NCBI GenBank assembly: GCA_026419785.1
Contig: JAODTK010002665.1
Span: 186,001-250,000, forward strand
DNA: 64,000 nt
From: Sclerodactyla briareus
Lineage: Eukaryota > Echinodermata > Holothuroidea > Dendrochirotida > Sclerodactylidae
Direction of reading: 5' to 3'
Positions 38,400 to 50,249 of the stretch are shown in pieces. How positions within the stretch are numbered: the stretch's first letter is position 1; every line of letters begins with the position of its first letter. Both the position numbers and the translations under genes were made by a program. The notes under the pieces are model-generated. The model saw only the letters and a list, made by a program, of their open reading frames with translations. It was not told the DNA's origin and ran no database searches.

Positions 38400-38860
38400 A
38401 CAGTGTCCGTACCTTGGGAATCCTACCCCGGATTCTGGGAGGATCTAGGGCTTCACTGATGATGTGTGCACTTCCGAGATAGCTGTTTGACCAACTGCTT
38501 CAGGTTGTGCTTTCCTGGAATTTCTTTTTTTTAGCAATGGCGGCTTCCAGGTTGGAGCTCACTGCCCCGACCAAACGATCGCTACTGTAACCACCTCTGC
38601 CTTCACATCCCACAGCCTTTGATTCTCCAACTTCAGGTCTTGGTACTTGTTTGTACTCCGTGGTCTTCTACGTTTTTTACTTGCGATGTGCATGTCAGCT
38701 GGGATCCCACATCTATTACTGTTGCTCTTCTCCCTCTTGTCTATTACAGTGATGCAAGGTCTTCTTGCTGTGATGATGCTATCTGTTCTCACCTCGTCCC
38801 GGAGTATTTTCATTTTTTCTGTTCTGAGGTACTGCGCCTGGCTGTATAGCCATTTATATT
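38400..38860 (-). mobile_element. LINE ORF2 C-terminal fragment
   Basis: The minus-strand frame at 38,813-38,559 reads ILRDEVRTDSIITARRP, then VIDKREK, then an IPADMHIASK segment, then YQDLKLENQRLWDVKAEVV. This is the conserved tail found after the reverse transcriptase domain in a widespread group of animal LINEs (TD-x-I-x-ARRPD, DKxxK, IP-D-x-x-I, KYxxLxxEI). A GKHNLKQL-like stretch follows downstream near 38,490. The reverse transcriptase core is absent, so the insertion is 5'-truncated or cut by (ATT)n sequence near 38,857. Confidence 0.75.
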
Positions 38861-38864
38861 ATGA

Positions 38865-41085
38865 TTATTATTATTATTATCTCTCTAAGTCCATTTCAGG
38901 AATCTTTGTATTTTGTGTATGTGAGTTTGGCTTGAATGTGGGTCAATTTGTGTTGTAAAACCCTATAACTCGGTCAGCATGGCATTTGTATTCCTCAATA
39001 ACAGTAGACTATATGATATATTGTCTTGGGGGTTTTTTTTCAGCAGTCAGCATGAAACCCGTGTGAATGACATCACTACACAAATGGGAGATCAGCGTTT
39101 AACTTCAGTCTGCAGTTCGAAATGGGCAAATACCCTCAATTTTTACTGTTAACTATCGGCGAACATTATTTATTGCCTTAAAGTGTAGTTTTTTGTCCTG
39201 TACGCGTGTGCTTCTAGAGAATAGTGTGTTTTTTCTCTCCTGAACTCCATCCCCATCCATCATGGGATACAGCGCTCACTGTGACTATTTACTCCCGATA
39301 TACGAAGAATAGACATGGGACCCTCTGCTATGTACGTAGTGCCCCGCATCAGCACTGTAATAGGGAGAACAATCCAATTTCTCACACTGACTGTCCGTGG
39401 GCGCTAGCTACCTCGGCCATAAGTTAATTTTCGCCGATTTTTTTTTTCAGTAATTTTGGAGCTGTGGTTGGTGTGCTTCTTCATGATGTGCACGTGGGCC
39501 ACTCTTGTTTGGGGGTCAAAATAAAGTTATTTGGGGTGAACAGAGCTCAACGCCCAGAAATTGCTTTCCGTGACATCATCGGGGCATGGTGCGAGTCTCA
39601 TCCTTGATCTTAGATGTCCAATTGATAGACATCTGACGGTACTCATTGTGTATATCACTGCCAAATCTCAGATATTTGTTGTCCGCCATGCAGTACATGC
39701 CATCCTTCAACACAAAATACATCTTCCAAAATCCCAAGCACCAGTGCAGCATCCCGCTTTATATGGCGTGGGCACAGCGTGAGGAGTACATGAGAAATTC
39801 ACGCCCGTGTACATTGAGCAATAATGTCCAACTATCGCAAACTGGTAATATCGGCAACGAAGATGGTTTCAAACAGAACTGTCTCGCGAAGTTAGAAATG
39901 TACAAGCATTTTAATGCGGTCGGGGTGTGTTTCAATTGAAAAATATAACACACCATTGAATTTTCATTGAGATTTCTCATGCCGAATTACAATGAATACA
40001 AGTCGACCTCTGGTGAACCTCAGGGCTGAGCATCACTCGCTTTGTGTGAATAGAACCTTCTTAGAATGACTGATCGTAATTTCGGATGACTTTTGACTAT
40101 GGCAAAATGTCATAGGGTCCATTACTCGGTATGGGCAGTAAAAATACGAAATATTAGTCTAATTGGAGGTATCCCTCATCTAGTTAGAGTGATCACAAGT
40201 GTTTGTTTCTTCCGTAATTTGCCCTAGTGACCGTCAAGATGGCTTTGATCTCGACGCCCGCTCTATGTGCTAAATATGATCTTTCTTTGCCAGTTTTTTC
40301 ATCATTGAGTCAAGTCCCAGCTCCCAGTAAATGCGAATGACCTTGACCTCACGAGAAAACAATATGCTTATCTATTCAGCATGCTTATCATACATAACTA
40401 GTATACGCTTAGTCAAATTGTTCTTCCTCAAGTTACAGTGTTTACATTTTCTCCGGATTTTGACCTCCTGGTTGACCCTCAAATGCCTTCAACACTGTAC
40501 CGAAAACAGTGAGCTTCCTCTTCAGACATGATCTCCTACAGCCAAATTGAACTTTTCAGACTCTTGCATTCGCAAGCTATCGTACCCACACAAGCAAGCG
40601 TCCCGTGCCAACACATACACACACACAAAAGCCTACGCGTGACTGAATGGATTCTCTCCGACTTCGGCAATGAATACACATGACGCTAGTAGCTCAAACC
40701 ACATATTGCGACAAACCACATATGTGGGTTATGTGTTGAATGATGCTGTGGGGCCCAGAAACTCCGACCTCTTGATGGATTTTTTTTTTAAATTTAACAG
40801 GTGACATTGAAGGAATGCCACCAACTGCAATATGAAATATTCCAAGAAAAAAAAAATGAGGGGGGAAAAACAAAGAACAGTCCGTGTCCGATCATGTTTT
40901 TCCTTACGCAAATCCATCGGATAATATAATTTGTTGCCAAAACAGCAATAGCAAACATCAACCTTCGACCTTCCACAAATAGGGGGCGCAACGTGGTGTG
41001 ATTTTGAAAGAGGGGGGGGGGTGGGGGCTCATGCTCTGTTAAAACGTACATTTTTTTTTAAGCGAAGCCTACCCCCTCACTCCTC
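38865..41085. other. No recognisable gene
   Basis: Open frames are under 100 codons without motifs. A short CA run lies near 40,612-40,627 and a G run at about 41,011-41,024. Confidence 0.45.
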
Positions 41086-41089
41086 ACTC

Positions 41090-41900
41090 ACTCAGGGGGG
41101 GGGGGGCATGCCTGGAAACACCTAGTCGCCGTCCGGCCTCCGGGCTAGCCATCTGGTAAAGCGCCTGCCCAAGCTCCCTTCACCAACCATGAGCTACGGG
41201 GGCTTCCCGGCGGTAGGCCCACCCTACTGCATCCCGTCACAATTGGACGCGGTGGGCCGGGTCGTCCGCCGGGCAGCGCGCCATATGCGGTCGCGAATCA
41301 GGGAAGCTAACCTTCATCCATCCCTGCCTCCCAGGGACCCCTGGCATTAGGTACGTGATCCTGCTAGCAGTCACCGAGGATGCGACGAAGAGAGGTATCA
41401 AAAAGGAATCCATCGCCGTCTCAGGCCAACAGTGAGCGCCCAGGCTTCACTAGAATAGCAAGACTGGATGCACAACATAGCGCAAAAACACAGAAGTTGA
41501 TTCGTCAGATAACGTGACCGCCAGAACGCCACTCTCCATTAATTTCTGACTCCATATGCCAGTCCTAAGGCGTCTACTGACCACAGGCTTCACAGGGAAG
41601 CAGAATCCACTAATGCACTACGAGGTGGGCAAAAACGAATTGAATTTCCAACGTTTCTCGGCCAAACACCTGGACAGACCCACAGCACCTCCCACGAGTC
41701 CACCGAAGACTGGATCTTATTTTGGTCCATGACAGGCTGAAAGGGCCAAACGGATTTGCTTCTCGACTAAGTGTTCCTAAGGCATCAACCAGATAATCCG
41801 CAAACTCCGCGAATAATTCAACATCATTTGTTAAGTCCAGGTCAGAAATCCGGGACGCCCCCGAAGCGCCCCACACCGTTGTTATCCACACCCTCTCCAT
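41090..41900 (-). mobile_element. LINE reverse transcriptase, 3' half of ORF2
   Basis: The minus-strand frame 41,900-41,610 reads SRISDLDLTNDVELFAEFAD, a degraded catalytic F/YADD region (one D replaced by N here), followed by LGTLSREA and VQVFGRE, a typical 'x-LGLxxSWxKTK ... x-x-SFxYLG' layout. Further downstream other frames give SSEAWALTVGLRRR (near 41,450-41,410) and, later, IRDR and AHR segments, the usual GCExWxL and RDHVxN-like C-terminal section. It ends near a CACTCACT-rich stretch and a G run at 41,093-41,107. The upstream part of the reverse transcriptase is missing. The truncation coincides with the inverted-repeat element at 41,903. Confidence 0.8.
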
Positions 41901-41902
41901 AA

Positions 41903-42640
41903 TCCAGAGTTTTCGGAACCCGAATTTAAAGCCTTCATTGCGGGTGTCAATGACGAGTTATTTGGTGATTTAATATATGACAGATAGTGTACGTTTATTT
42001 AGGAAAGGACCTATCCGCTGTTTCTCACTCTCAATATAACTAACCGTCATCGCTGGGTTGGAGAAAAGGTGCGAATATGAAAGGGTGGCATACATGTCAT
42101 GACTCGCCTCTGTGATGAAGCATCTTGTTATCTTAAGTTGTGAAACCATAAGTGTGCAGGGAGTTAATGGGCATGTTGTAGAGTGACTCTTAGTTGTAAT
42201 AGTTATAACTTGGGACCATTTTAACTGCATCATCATGTAGATCCCCCCGAAGTTTGGCCCTCCCCAACTCTTCAAGTGTGGTTGAAGGCCCGCCCTACTT
42301 CACAGATGCCTTTTTTGTCTGGAGGGCAATTCAGTTTGCTTAATAATACAGAGAATATGTTGCTGTAAGCTTGGCAATGGGAGAATCTGCTAAGATGTTT
42401 GGTGGTGAGGAGCCTTACCCTAAAGGGGATGCCTATACCCTATCACCTATAAGGGTTCTCTTTCCATTTCATAAATACCTTATTTTGTGATGTAAGAACA
42501 ACTTAAATCCTTATAGCATTAAAAATATGCTCTTAGGTGTTTAACAGCAACCATCAAAAATTTGGGGATTTTCTCACGTGTAAAGTAAATGTACGCTGAC
42601 GTTACATTGTCAGCCGAAAAAAAAAAACTCAGAGTTTTCC
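41903..42640. mobile_element. Truncated second copy of the long-TIR element
   Basis: It begins CCAGAGTTTTCGG, the same terminus as the element at 19,484-21,166, and matches the reverse complement of that copy's right half. 41,903-42,230 corresponds to the terminal repeat, 42,300-42,420 to 20,780-20,640 (shared TTTTTGTCTGGAGGGC), and 42,530-42,635 to 20,520-20,400 (shared AATTTGGGGATTTTC and CACGTGTAAAGTAAATGTA). The match stops near 42,640 and no second terminal repeat is visible, so the copy is truncated. Confidence 0.75.
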
Positions 42641-42644
42641 AATA

Positions 42645-45186
42645 CTCTTCGAAGCTTCAAACATAATATAGCAGTCATCCACTCACAATAGCTTTCCAAT
42701 GTAAGAATACGGTATTTCCTTTAAAACAGATTTGACAGTGCCAGTAGTGTCGTTGCTAGCGCGATTCACCGAATCGTAATCACTATCACAACGTTCGCAA
42801 ATAGGATTCGTCGCTTGCGGTCTTTAAGAGAGCTAACTTCAGCGCGCGACTATCATATAATGAGTTTTCTTTTTTCTATAATAAGTTTCAAGCATATCAT
42901 TTTGCCAAAGCGTTTATCAAATCCACAATTATGATAACGTCCAGAACGCTGCGACGGTGTCTCGGGTCCGCTGTCGCGGGTGGTTGTGAATTGTTGGAGG
43001 AGTTTCGTTCATTACTTGCTGGAGCAGATGGAACCCATGTAATAGTGCATATGTGTGTGTATCTGGTGTGCGTGTGTGAATGTATACGTGACGCTCCAGA
43101 CTTGCGAGCATGATATCTAGAATTGGACTGTTGGTTACATACTCATGGCAAAAGAAGAAATGAATTTTCTCGACTAACCTGGAAATGGTGTATGTAGTTT
43201 GATCTCGGATGATTTCTATAGTTTGAAGGGTCCTCTTTCAAATTCTGACGGATGACATCCCGTTCCTACTTGAGCATTTTGAAAATCCCACGATGAGTAC
43301 AACATGGCCGCCATGACATATTTAGAAGAAAAAAAACTACACTTAACTTACCTACATATTTTCCCCCATTCTCCGTCCGAATTTGCCATACTCGATCTCA
43401 ACTCGATTATGTACTGCCTCGGATGACTGTGATAATGGGTTTGTCCACCTTGGTTTCTTATGCATCTGCCTGTAGGTCTTAATATACTGGGCATGAGTTT
43501 GACCCAGTCTCGGGGAAATATTACTTTTTTCAAGGTTTATCGAATAGTGAGTATGCGGTGCACAGCCAGGGCTAATACGTAACGTCTGTGTAATGCACAG
43601 CTAGCCAAGAAACCCATTGAGTTGAGTTGAGCACATCGTCAAACGATTTATAAAGTTTCCATACAATATGGGCGCCACGCCGTCAACAGAAAACTGAATT
43701 CAAATAGTGCAAAACGTGTTAAGTTGATTGCTACTACGGGTAAACCCTTGGCGCACTATATGCATGGCAGGCGCGATTGTAGAAGCAGTATCATTATATT
43801 GTCTTGGGGGCGGCTATTTATTGCAAGACGACAATTAGTCAACCCTATGTGTGTGTGTGTGTGGGCGTGTGTGTGTGTGTCACGCTCCCCTGACTTTCCG
43901 GACAACTCTCAACTGGATAATTGCCACTGGAGTAATTCCCGCCGCTGTAACCATTCTCCCGGGAACTCAATTCACACTTTCCACCAGAGACGTCTGGCAC
44001 TCGGACAACTCGCATCTCGGACTATTACCTCTTCTGGCCATTCCCACTCTGGAGCATTCTCCGTTTTAACTAAAACTGAATGTATACGTTCCATTTTCTT
44101 CCTCGTCCCAGCAAGATAGGACTGAAGAGGGACAATTACCATAACCCGAACTAAACAGACCGTTCTGATACCTCTGGCAATGGGGTAATATGTATGGGAC
44201 ATAGTTGACAAAGTGGCACAATATTCCAATAACTTTTGATTGGTGTTTAGTGTTGCTGCGAGGTTTCACCATAACTTGCGAGGGCGCATTTTTACAACGT
44301 GCCTATACGGCGCTTTTCCTGATATCCATTTTTTTTGTGAGGCAAACGCAATAAAAGAAAATCCACACCCGGACAGGAGCACTCAAAATGAGTCTGAGAT
44401 CACTTTTAGGATCATTCTTACTCCCAAATACCGACAGCCATGCGAATTTGCCGACAAGGTAGCTACCTTTTCTAAAGATAGCACCAATTTCGCTCATGAA
44501 CGCCATATAAATGCTCACGAACTCCATTTTTGTTGGTCAAATTTATGCTTGGTGTTTTTTAGGCTCATACCACATGGACGCGAAGCCTGTATGGAATTGC
44601 ACTGTCGCCTGCTCCTGTGCAATATCCCGGGTGGCAGCCCCGTACGAGTCGAATCCCTCTCCAGCCCCAGAAGCAAGTATTTCGCAATCGTTACCACATC
44701 CGTTCCTACTTTCTCAACTGAAGGGAGCGTTATCGTATGTTAGGACATAACTCTGAGAATGTTGTAGTAATACTCTCAAGATTACTGATTTTTTTTTTTT
44801 CTCTGTCCAAAGGCTGGACAGAAATGAACATCTCCATTCAGCTTTTATCCTTGAGTCCATATTATGTTTGAATACCTGTCAACCGGGTCACATTTTACCA
44901 TTCCTTTTCACATTGGTTCTCTTTTCATTGTTTTGATAAATGCTAATGTCGACGTCACACGATAGGCTCAAAGTCATGACCACCACCAGCGTAGCGCCAC
45001 TAAAGGTTTTCACGCGTCCGAAAATGTCTGAAATGTTGACTTTTGATTCCTTCAGCTTACCGAAACTGTGTTTTTTATGGGGGGGGGGGGGGCAAAACCG
45101 AACAATTCTAATCCGCTCTAATAGCAGTCAAATGCATGCCATACTGTATCATTTTGCACTGCCAGTGATGGCGGATGATGCTCAAT
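42645..45186. other. No recognisable gene; short (GT)n
   Basis: The 167-codon plus frame at 44,240-44,743 and the 131-codon frame at 43,724-44,119 have no motif I recognise; the latter passes through (GT)n at 43,847-43,880. A G run lies at about 45,080-45,092. Confidence 0.4.
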
Positions 45187-45442
45187 TGCCTTTCATCCCT
45201 TTCGGCTATTTTGTTTTCCTCATCCATTCTTTTCTCTACAAAGCTGCAACACTCTTCCCCCTTAAATCCATTTCCTTCCCCAATTGAAAATACTGTTCGA
45301 CATGAGCCATAATGAAATACACAATGTAACTAAACGATATCACAATATAACTACGATACGTTAGAACAAACGCGTCTCGATCTGAACAATGTTTAGATTG
45401 GACCTCTTTTTTTCAAAGCGGTCCTGGCGGGGTCGTCAAAAA
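45187..45442 (-). mobile_element. Truncated 5' leader of a third LTR-retrotransposon unit (with primer binding site)
   Basis: This matches 51,080-51,331 and 52,775-53,034, the stretches directly inside the other two LTR copies. Near 45,415-45,440 the minus strand reads a damaged version of TGGCGACCCCGCCAGGAC, the putative primer binding site, immediately inside the LTR. Similarity stops abruptly at about 45,187, so this unit retains only its leader. Confidence 0.65.
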
Positions 45443-46492
45443 TGTCACAAATCAAAAAAACTGACAGCGAATGCCAGTGAAAAACCCTTGTGCCCACCGT
45501 GTCCAGGTAAACAGACCGGCTCGTTTGTTTAATAACGTAGAACACATAATGAAATATTTAATACATATATCTACATTAAACATAATAAATCAATTCAACT
45601 TGTAGTGGCCACTATACATAATAGTGAAATTAGGCTCCATTACTCAATGACCCTAAATAATGTACGTGTGCCTCCATAGACCTTCTTGAATGGATAATGT
45701 TCAGTTCGAACCACTAGCTACATCCTAAGTCAATCCCGACCATACGTTATAGTACTGCTAGTAAGGTGACGTCAGTCTAACGGGGTGCCCATGTAACAAG
45801 AATACGCTGTCCCGCCAAGGTGGGGTTCAACCAGAAACATCTCCGCATAAATACGGTGGCGCTGCTCCTCTGCCAGCTTGTTAATTCAGAGTGAGCTGCC
45901 CAGGCCCATGGGGTACGGGAAAACCCTGCGACTGAAATTACAATAATGCAAGCATTTAGCAAACATGCTCACATATCGCAAATACGGAGGGGAAATACTC
46001 TAATGTCATGCGTATTATACGGGCCCCCCCAATAATGAAAAGTAATTACTTACAAGTCTCCTAACGGATTGGTTTCCAACAGGTGAAAATGAAATTTGTC
46101 AAGTACGTTTTGGGGTCCCACGAGTGTGTCGGACGGACACCTCGGCGATGCCAAAATAGCGTAGTTCAATAAATACATACGTTGTAATTACCCTCGGCAG
46201 ATACATACACATACCACAAAAACAATTACCATCCTCGGCGCGAGTGTAGAAATTAATGAACTCTGGTCCGATAAATTGTGACTGTACAAAACTAAGACAT
46301 GTTACTTCGCTGGGGTTGGACCTGCAGTGTACTACCGCAAACCCACCCTATACACCGTCACAAACTGCTGCACCTCATGCAATTTCATATGTTATACCAG
46401 CTTCACGTACCTATATCTAATCCCGAGACCTCGTCCAACTCCTAATTCCAACTTGTACCGGTAGTTCGAAGAGCGACTGACCCCATGGACAC
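45443..46492 (-). repeat. LTR copy A (about 1.05 kb)
   Basis: It is nearly collinear with 53,035-54,030 over about 1 kb, with frequent small indels. Shared blocks include ACTAGCTACATCCTAA, TTATAGTACTGCTAG, GCCAGCTTGTTAATTCAGAG and CCCATGGGGTACGGGAAAA. On the minus strand it ends in GTGACA just before the primer binding site, consistent with an LTR ending in CA. The other edge, near 46,492, ends ACA on the plus strand (TGT on the minus). No clear polypurine tract was seen next to it, so that edge is approximate. Confidence 0.7.
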
Positions 46493-46639
46493 AAAAAAAA
46501 AAAACAACCCCAACTTTTCATGTTTGGCTAATCCACGAGCAACATAAAAAAAATGTCACGAAATAGCCTCTACATTCGTGTTCTAAGACTTTTAACACCA
46601 AAATTAAACAATTTAAACAACTTATACTCGCAATAATAT

Positions 46640-47325
46640 AAAGATTACTACGAAGTATAGGTCATATACCACCCCTCTGAGTGAGCGTCGACGGTACGCT
46701 CTTTCACACTTTCGGCTGAGGAAATCAGCCCATTTGATTATGCCGAGCCTTTGATGGCAACAATACATACCGATACTCTTGCAAACACAACGGCAACGCA
46801 AATACGACGTTTTTAGCTTTGTCTTCGACAAATGTGAAGAGGTCGATGGTTCGTCTCCAAGACAAAACTCTTTGCCATACAAATATGGGTGTGAAATTTG
46901 TCCTACTGCTAAAACATAGCCAGGAGAAACCTTCGCGCTCCACTGGTAGAGTAGACTTGCCTCCCGGGCAAACAGTTTCCTACTCGAGAATGCAACCGGA
47001 GAAAATTATCCCCCGAAAGTCTTGCAACAGAAAAACCGCGCCACGCCAACACCTGATGGCCTCGTGCGCAACTATGAACGTACGGTTCGGATTCCGGCAA
47101 GTATTGCAATATCGGCCGACGTTGAAATACGCGACTTGAGCGTGTTGAACGCTCGCTCTTGCGCATCCCCCCAAACCATGGTCGGCTGTTAAAAAAAATA
47201 AAAACAACAAAAAAAAAAGCTTTGTCAGATCTGTAGAGGGACAGCGATCGCAGCGAAGTTCGGAACAAACTTCCCGATAGTATCCAACTAGCCAAGAAAG
47301 AAACGAAACGACCCTCTTTCGTGGT
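46640..47325 (-). mobile_element. Ty3/gypsy-type pol: RNase H region
   Basis: Minus-strand frames give, in order, FLSWLVGYYRE (near 47,310-47,270, the conserved segment joining reverse transcriptase and RNase H), an RTFIV-type start of RNase H near 47,080, GAVFLLQDF (near 47,035), a block near 46,950 encoding the 'x-x-YST' region, FVLETNHRPL (46,871-46,840), and NQMADFLSR-like sequence around 46,745-46,715. Order and motifs are those of gypsy RNase H. The frame shifts repeatedly. After RNase H there is no integrase before the LTR. Confidence 0.85.
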
Positions 47326-47479
47326 ACAAGGTCATTGCATCGAGGTGTCTGCTTTACTTTATAGGTTACACAAACCAAATACATGGGCACGAAGTGACCA
47401 CTACGACCACAATACCGCATGCAAACCAAACACAACGACAGTGTCCTAGAAAATCTAACAAGTGGCAGTGGAACAATAA

Positions 47480-48210
47480 CCAAGACGAAGCATGTCGAAG
47501 GTTTCGCGCAGTTAGACCCGAGTCTTCAGACGCTTTATTAAAAACAACTCTGCCAAAAATGACAACTGATCTTCAATCGTATCGGTATAGACGAGAATAA
47601 TCGTCTATGAGTTTACGACGTTACGCAGACCATCTAACAACCTTCGCATATTCGGGGAAAACGTCGTTAGCTGGAGCATTCACAGCCCGGGAAACAGGCA
47701 TCACACTGAATTAGAACAGACATTTGAAAGAGATAAATGCAGTCTTTGCCTGATCATATCCGCTACCGGTATCTGCCCAATAATCTTTTGACAGATCGAT
47801 TCTTTGAAAACATACCCGACGATATGATGTCATGAGATTGTCTCAATGTTCGGAATCGGTTCTGGGTTCACGATTATAGAATTCGGTTCAAAACGGTAGG
47901 CAATGCAAAAAACGGTACTCCCATCCGGTTTTTTTAACGAGGACTATCGGAGCAGCATACGGTGATTCCGAAAGTGATATAATGCCCATCTGGCGCATTC
48001 TATCAATCTCCGTATGATTTCATTTCTCACGGCAAATGGAGTATTGAACATAGAGTGAAATATGGCTGTCGGACTAACTGGATTCATCAGTCGATAGATG
48101 ATTTTATGATTTACCAGCCTCGTTGACCCGGCAAGTCTGTATAGTACATCCACTGAAATCGGTCCACACCGACTTGATTTCGATCTTTCTCTGACCATTG
48201 ATCGTGCACA
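47480..48210 (-). mobile_element. Ty3/gypsy-type pol: reverse transcriptase region
   Basis: The minus strand reads FAVRNEI (near 48,025), then PIVLVKK (about 47,946-47,925), an FC-x-DYRxLN-like block near 47,890, an SxxDLxxGYWQI-like block near 47,790, an FxxMPFGLxNAPATF-like block near 47,690, and an FIDD-type catalytic box around 47,620-47,595 that carries two one-base indels. EDH and a GLTAR-type segment follow near 47,560-47,510, then FLGHTV-like sequence near 47,440. This is the standard order of a gypsy reverse transcriptase. It is not translatable as written. Confidence 0.88.
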
Positions 48211-48699
48211 TTTACATTCCCTGGATGATTCATTTGCTGTCAGATGGGACCGATGAAAGTTCGAGACCTCTACTGAACTTTAAGCACTTCAATTGCGCTA
48301 GTTACAGTCACGCCATTTTTTATTCGGAACAGGTGGCACCTCGCTACCACACTTACGGACTCTTTCTCACTGATATTTTCTGAGAAGATTTGCATGGAAA
48401 TTATTTTATCATTTGCCGTCCAACGGAACCACGATTACACCACAATCAGTTGCGCCCCCAAAGCCTGGTCTCACGTGACCTCGAATGGACCTTTCCATTG
48501 CATTGTTAGGCTATTTGCTCCAGTGGGCAACAAAATAAAAATGATCCCGATTTGGGAATTGTCATTTTCTTTCGATTTTGCGTCATAGTATTATCGATAT
48601 CGAAGACGCATCTTTTGCCTATGGTCCTGTGGGGCACAGGACCACCACCACGTCTCTCTAATCGATTTTTCCGCCCAGATCAGTACGTATCAGTATGTA

Positions 48700-49510
48700 A
48701 GCTTTAAATTGTCGTCAAGCGGGACTTCCCTTCCCAGAGTTCCTTTAGAATTGTAAGGGAACCTCGAACTGAACCTTCCAACAATAGTTCAAATGGTTTT
48801 GCAAAATCCAAACTTTCCTGGGGGCACCTCCTATAAGCAAACAGCAGTGCGGGAAATAAACGATCCAGTCTTTGGGTTTCTCACACACATTACGTACGCT
48901 GAACACTTTTCAGAAACCTCACGTTCCGTGAAAACGTTCCAACAAGACGTAAAACTGGATGATACGGGGTTGTATATAATTGTTTTAAAGAAAGGAGCCT
49001 CCCGACCTCCTTCATGACCTCTGACATGAATTGTGTTCCCCCGATCTGAGAGAATTTCCTCTGGGACACCCATCCTACAAAAGATTCAAGTAGTAAGTAA
49101 CGCTCGGCAACCCCTGTGGTTTATTCGAGGTTTGGAACGGTATTAGCCTCTGGATATCGGGTGGCATATCTAAACCGTCCGACAGAATATACCGGTTTCC
49201 TTTTCTGTTAAAAGGATTCAGTTGAGGTCCTATTAGTTCCACTGCCTACCCCTTTGAACGGTGTGTGGGTGTCTAGTGTCAATTATTGGCCATGGTCCCA
49301 AGGGAACTTTCGGTATCTTTGCCTTTGATATTGTCTTTTGGGAATTATCGCAGGAAGCACCATATGGGTTCTATGTGCCGCGGTGAAACCCCTGGCAAAT
49401 AAAACGAAGCTACACCTGACAGTTGTCTTTTTAGCTTTGAGGTGTCCAACCCACGGAGTATCAGGAGATAATTCAATACTGCGCTCTGAACTCTTTTCGG
49501 ACCACAATTG
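48700..49510 (-). mobile_element. Integrase region, located upstream of reverse transcriptase
   Basis: On the minus strand the frame 49,507-49,283 contains DTPWVGHLKAKKT, the H-x-x-x-GHxGxxKT-like zinc-binding N-terminus typical of gypsy integrases. Frame 49,073-48,831 begins GVPEEILSDRGN, the second catalytic aspartate region (GxPxxIxSDRGxxF) of the DDE core. It is followed by a TPYHP-like segment (near 48,965) and a VRNPKTG segment. Thus integrase lies between protease and reverse transcriptase, the reverse of the normal Ty3/gypsy order. Gmr1-like elements have this arrangement. Confidence 0.8.
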
Positions 49511-49904
49511 CTCTATACCTCTTCCATGTTTACGTGAGGAGACCAGTTACTCTCGAACAACATCTATGTCACATACAATTTGGATTCTGCACCTTCGTTC
49601 GTCGTACGAAGGATTTGCACACAGCCATTTCGCACATTTTTAGTGTTCGAGTTCGTTTTTATCGTGGCCTTTCAATAATTCCGCATTTGAAACGTCAAAG
49701 TCTTCAACCACTTTTTGTGATTTTAGAGGTTTATTTTTGCTCTCTCTTTTGATCCTAGTTTCGACGACGGAACAGTTCCGTCGTTTCTCCCCTTTTCGGT
49801 GGTTGCAAGAGCGCCGTCACACATCCCATGGATCCTTTGCCCCAACGATCTTCCCAATGCTACGTTCCTATGAGGGGGGTCCTCAATACATACTACCCGA
49901 TAAA

Positions 49905-50120
49905 CCCTGTCCTGTGAACTAGGGGGATCTCAAGCAACTAGAGCTACTTGGCCTTTAATGACATGGTGTCATGTAAGGAAATTCTCCCATTCGCCCGTTA
50001 GTGTTCGGAAGTAGAGTGACCCAATGACCTGTCGACACAACGTGTTGCAACCTGTGTTCACGCAAAATCTCACATTCTCGATCGTAACCGACCATGACAA
50101 ACTGGCATACCCCGTTTACC
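49905..50120 (-). mobile_element. Aspartic protease-like region (copy B)
   Basis: The minus strand reads NTGCNTL near 50,060-50,040, resembling the DTGC/DSGA-type active site of retroelement aspartic proteases. The matching place in copy C (about 51,790-51,755) is also damaged. Its position, between the zinc knuckle and integrase, supports protease, but the motif is imperfect. Confidence 0.45.
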
Positions 50121-50249
50121 ATCCGATCTGAATACCCTGAGCAAATTCACTAACGCAACATGACCTTTAACGGTGGATCAATTTCGTATCTGGTAACTGT
50201 ATGGACGATACCTCGATACACGCACTGACGTCATCACGTTTGTCTTTTC

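Noticed and set aside
46500-46515. Polypurine tract for the LTR element
   Set aside because: The sequence beside LTR copy A reads as a T run on the element's coding strand, not a purine tract, so it was not called.
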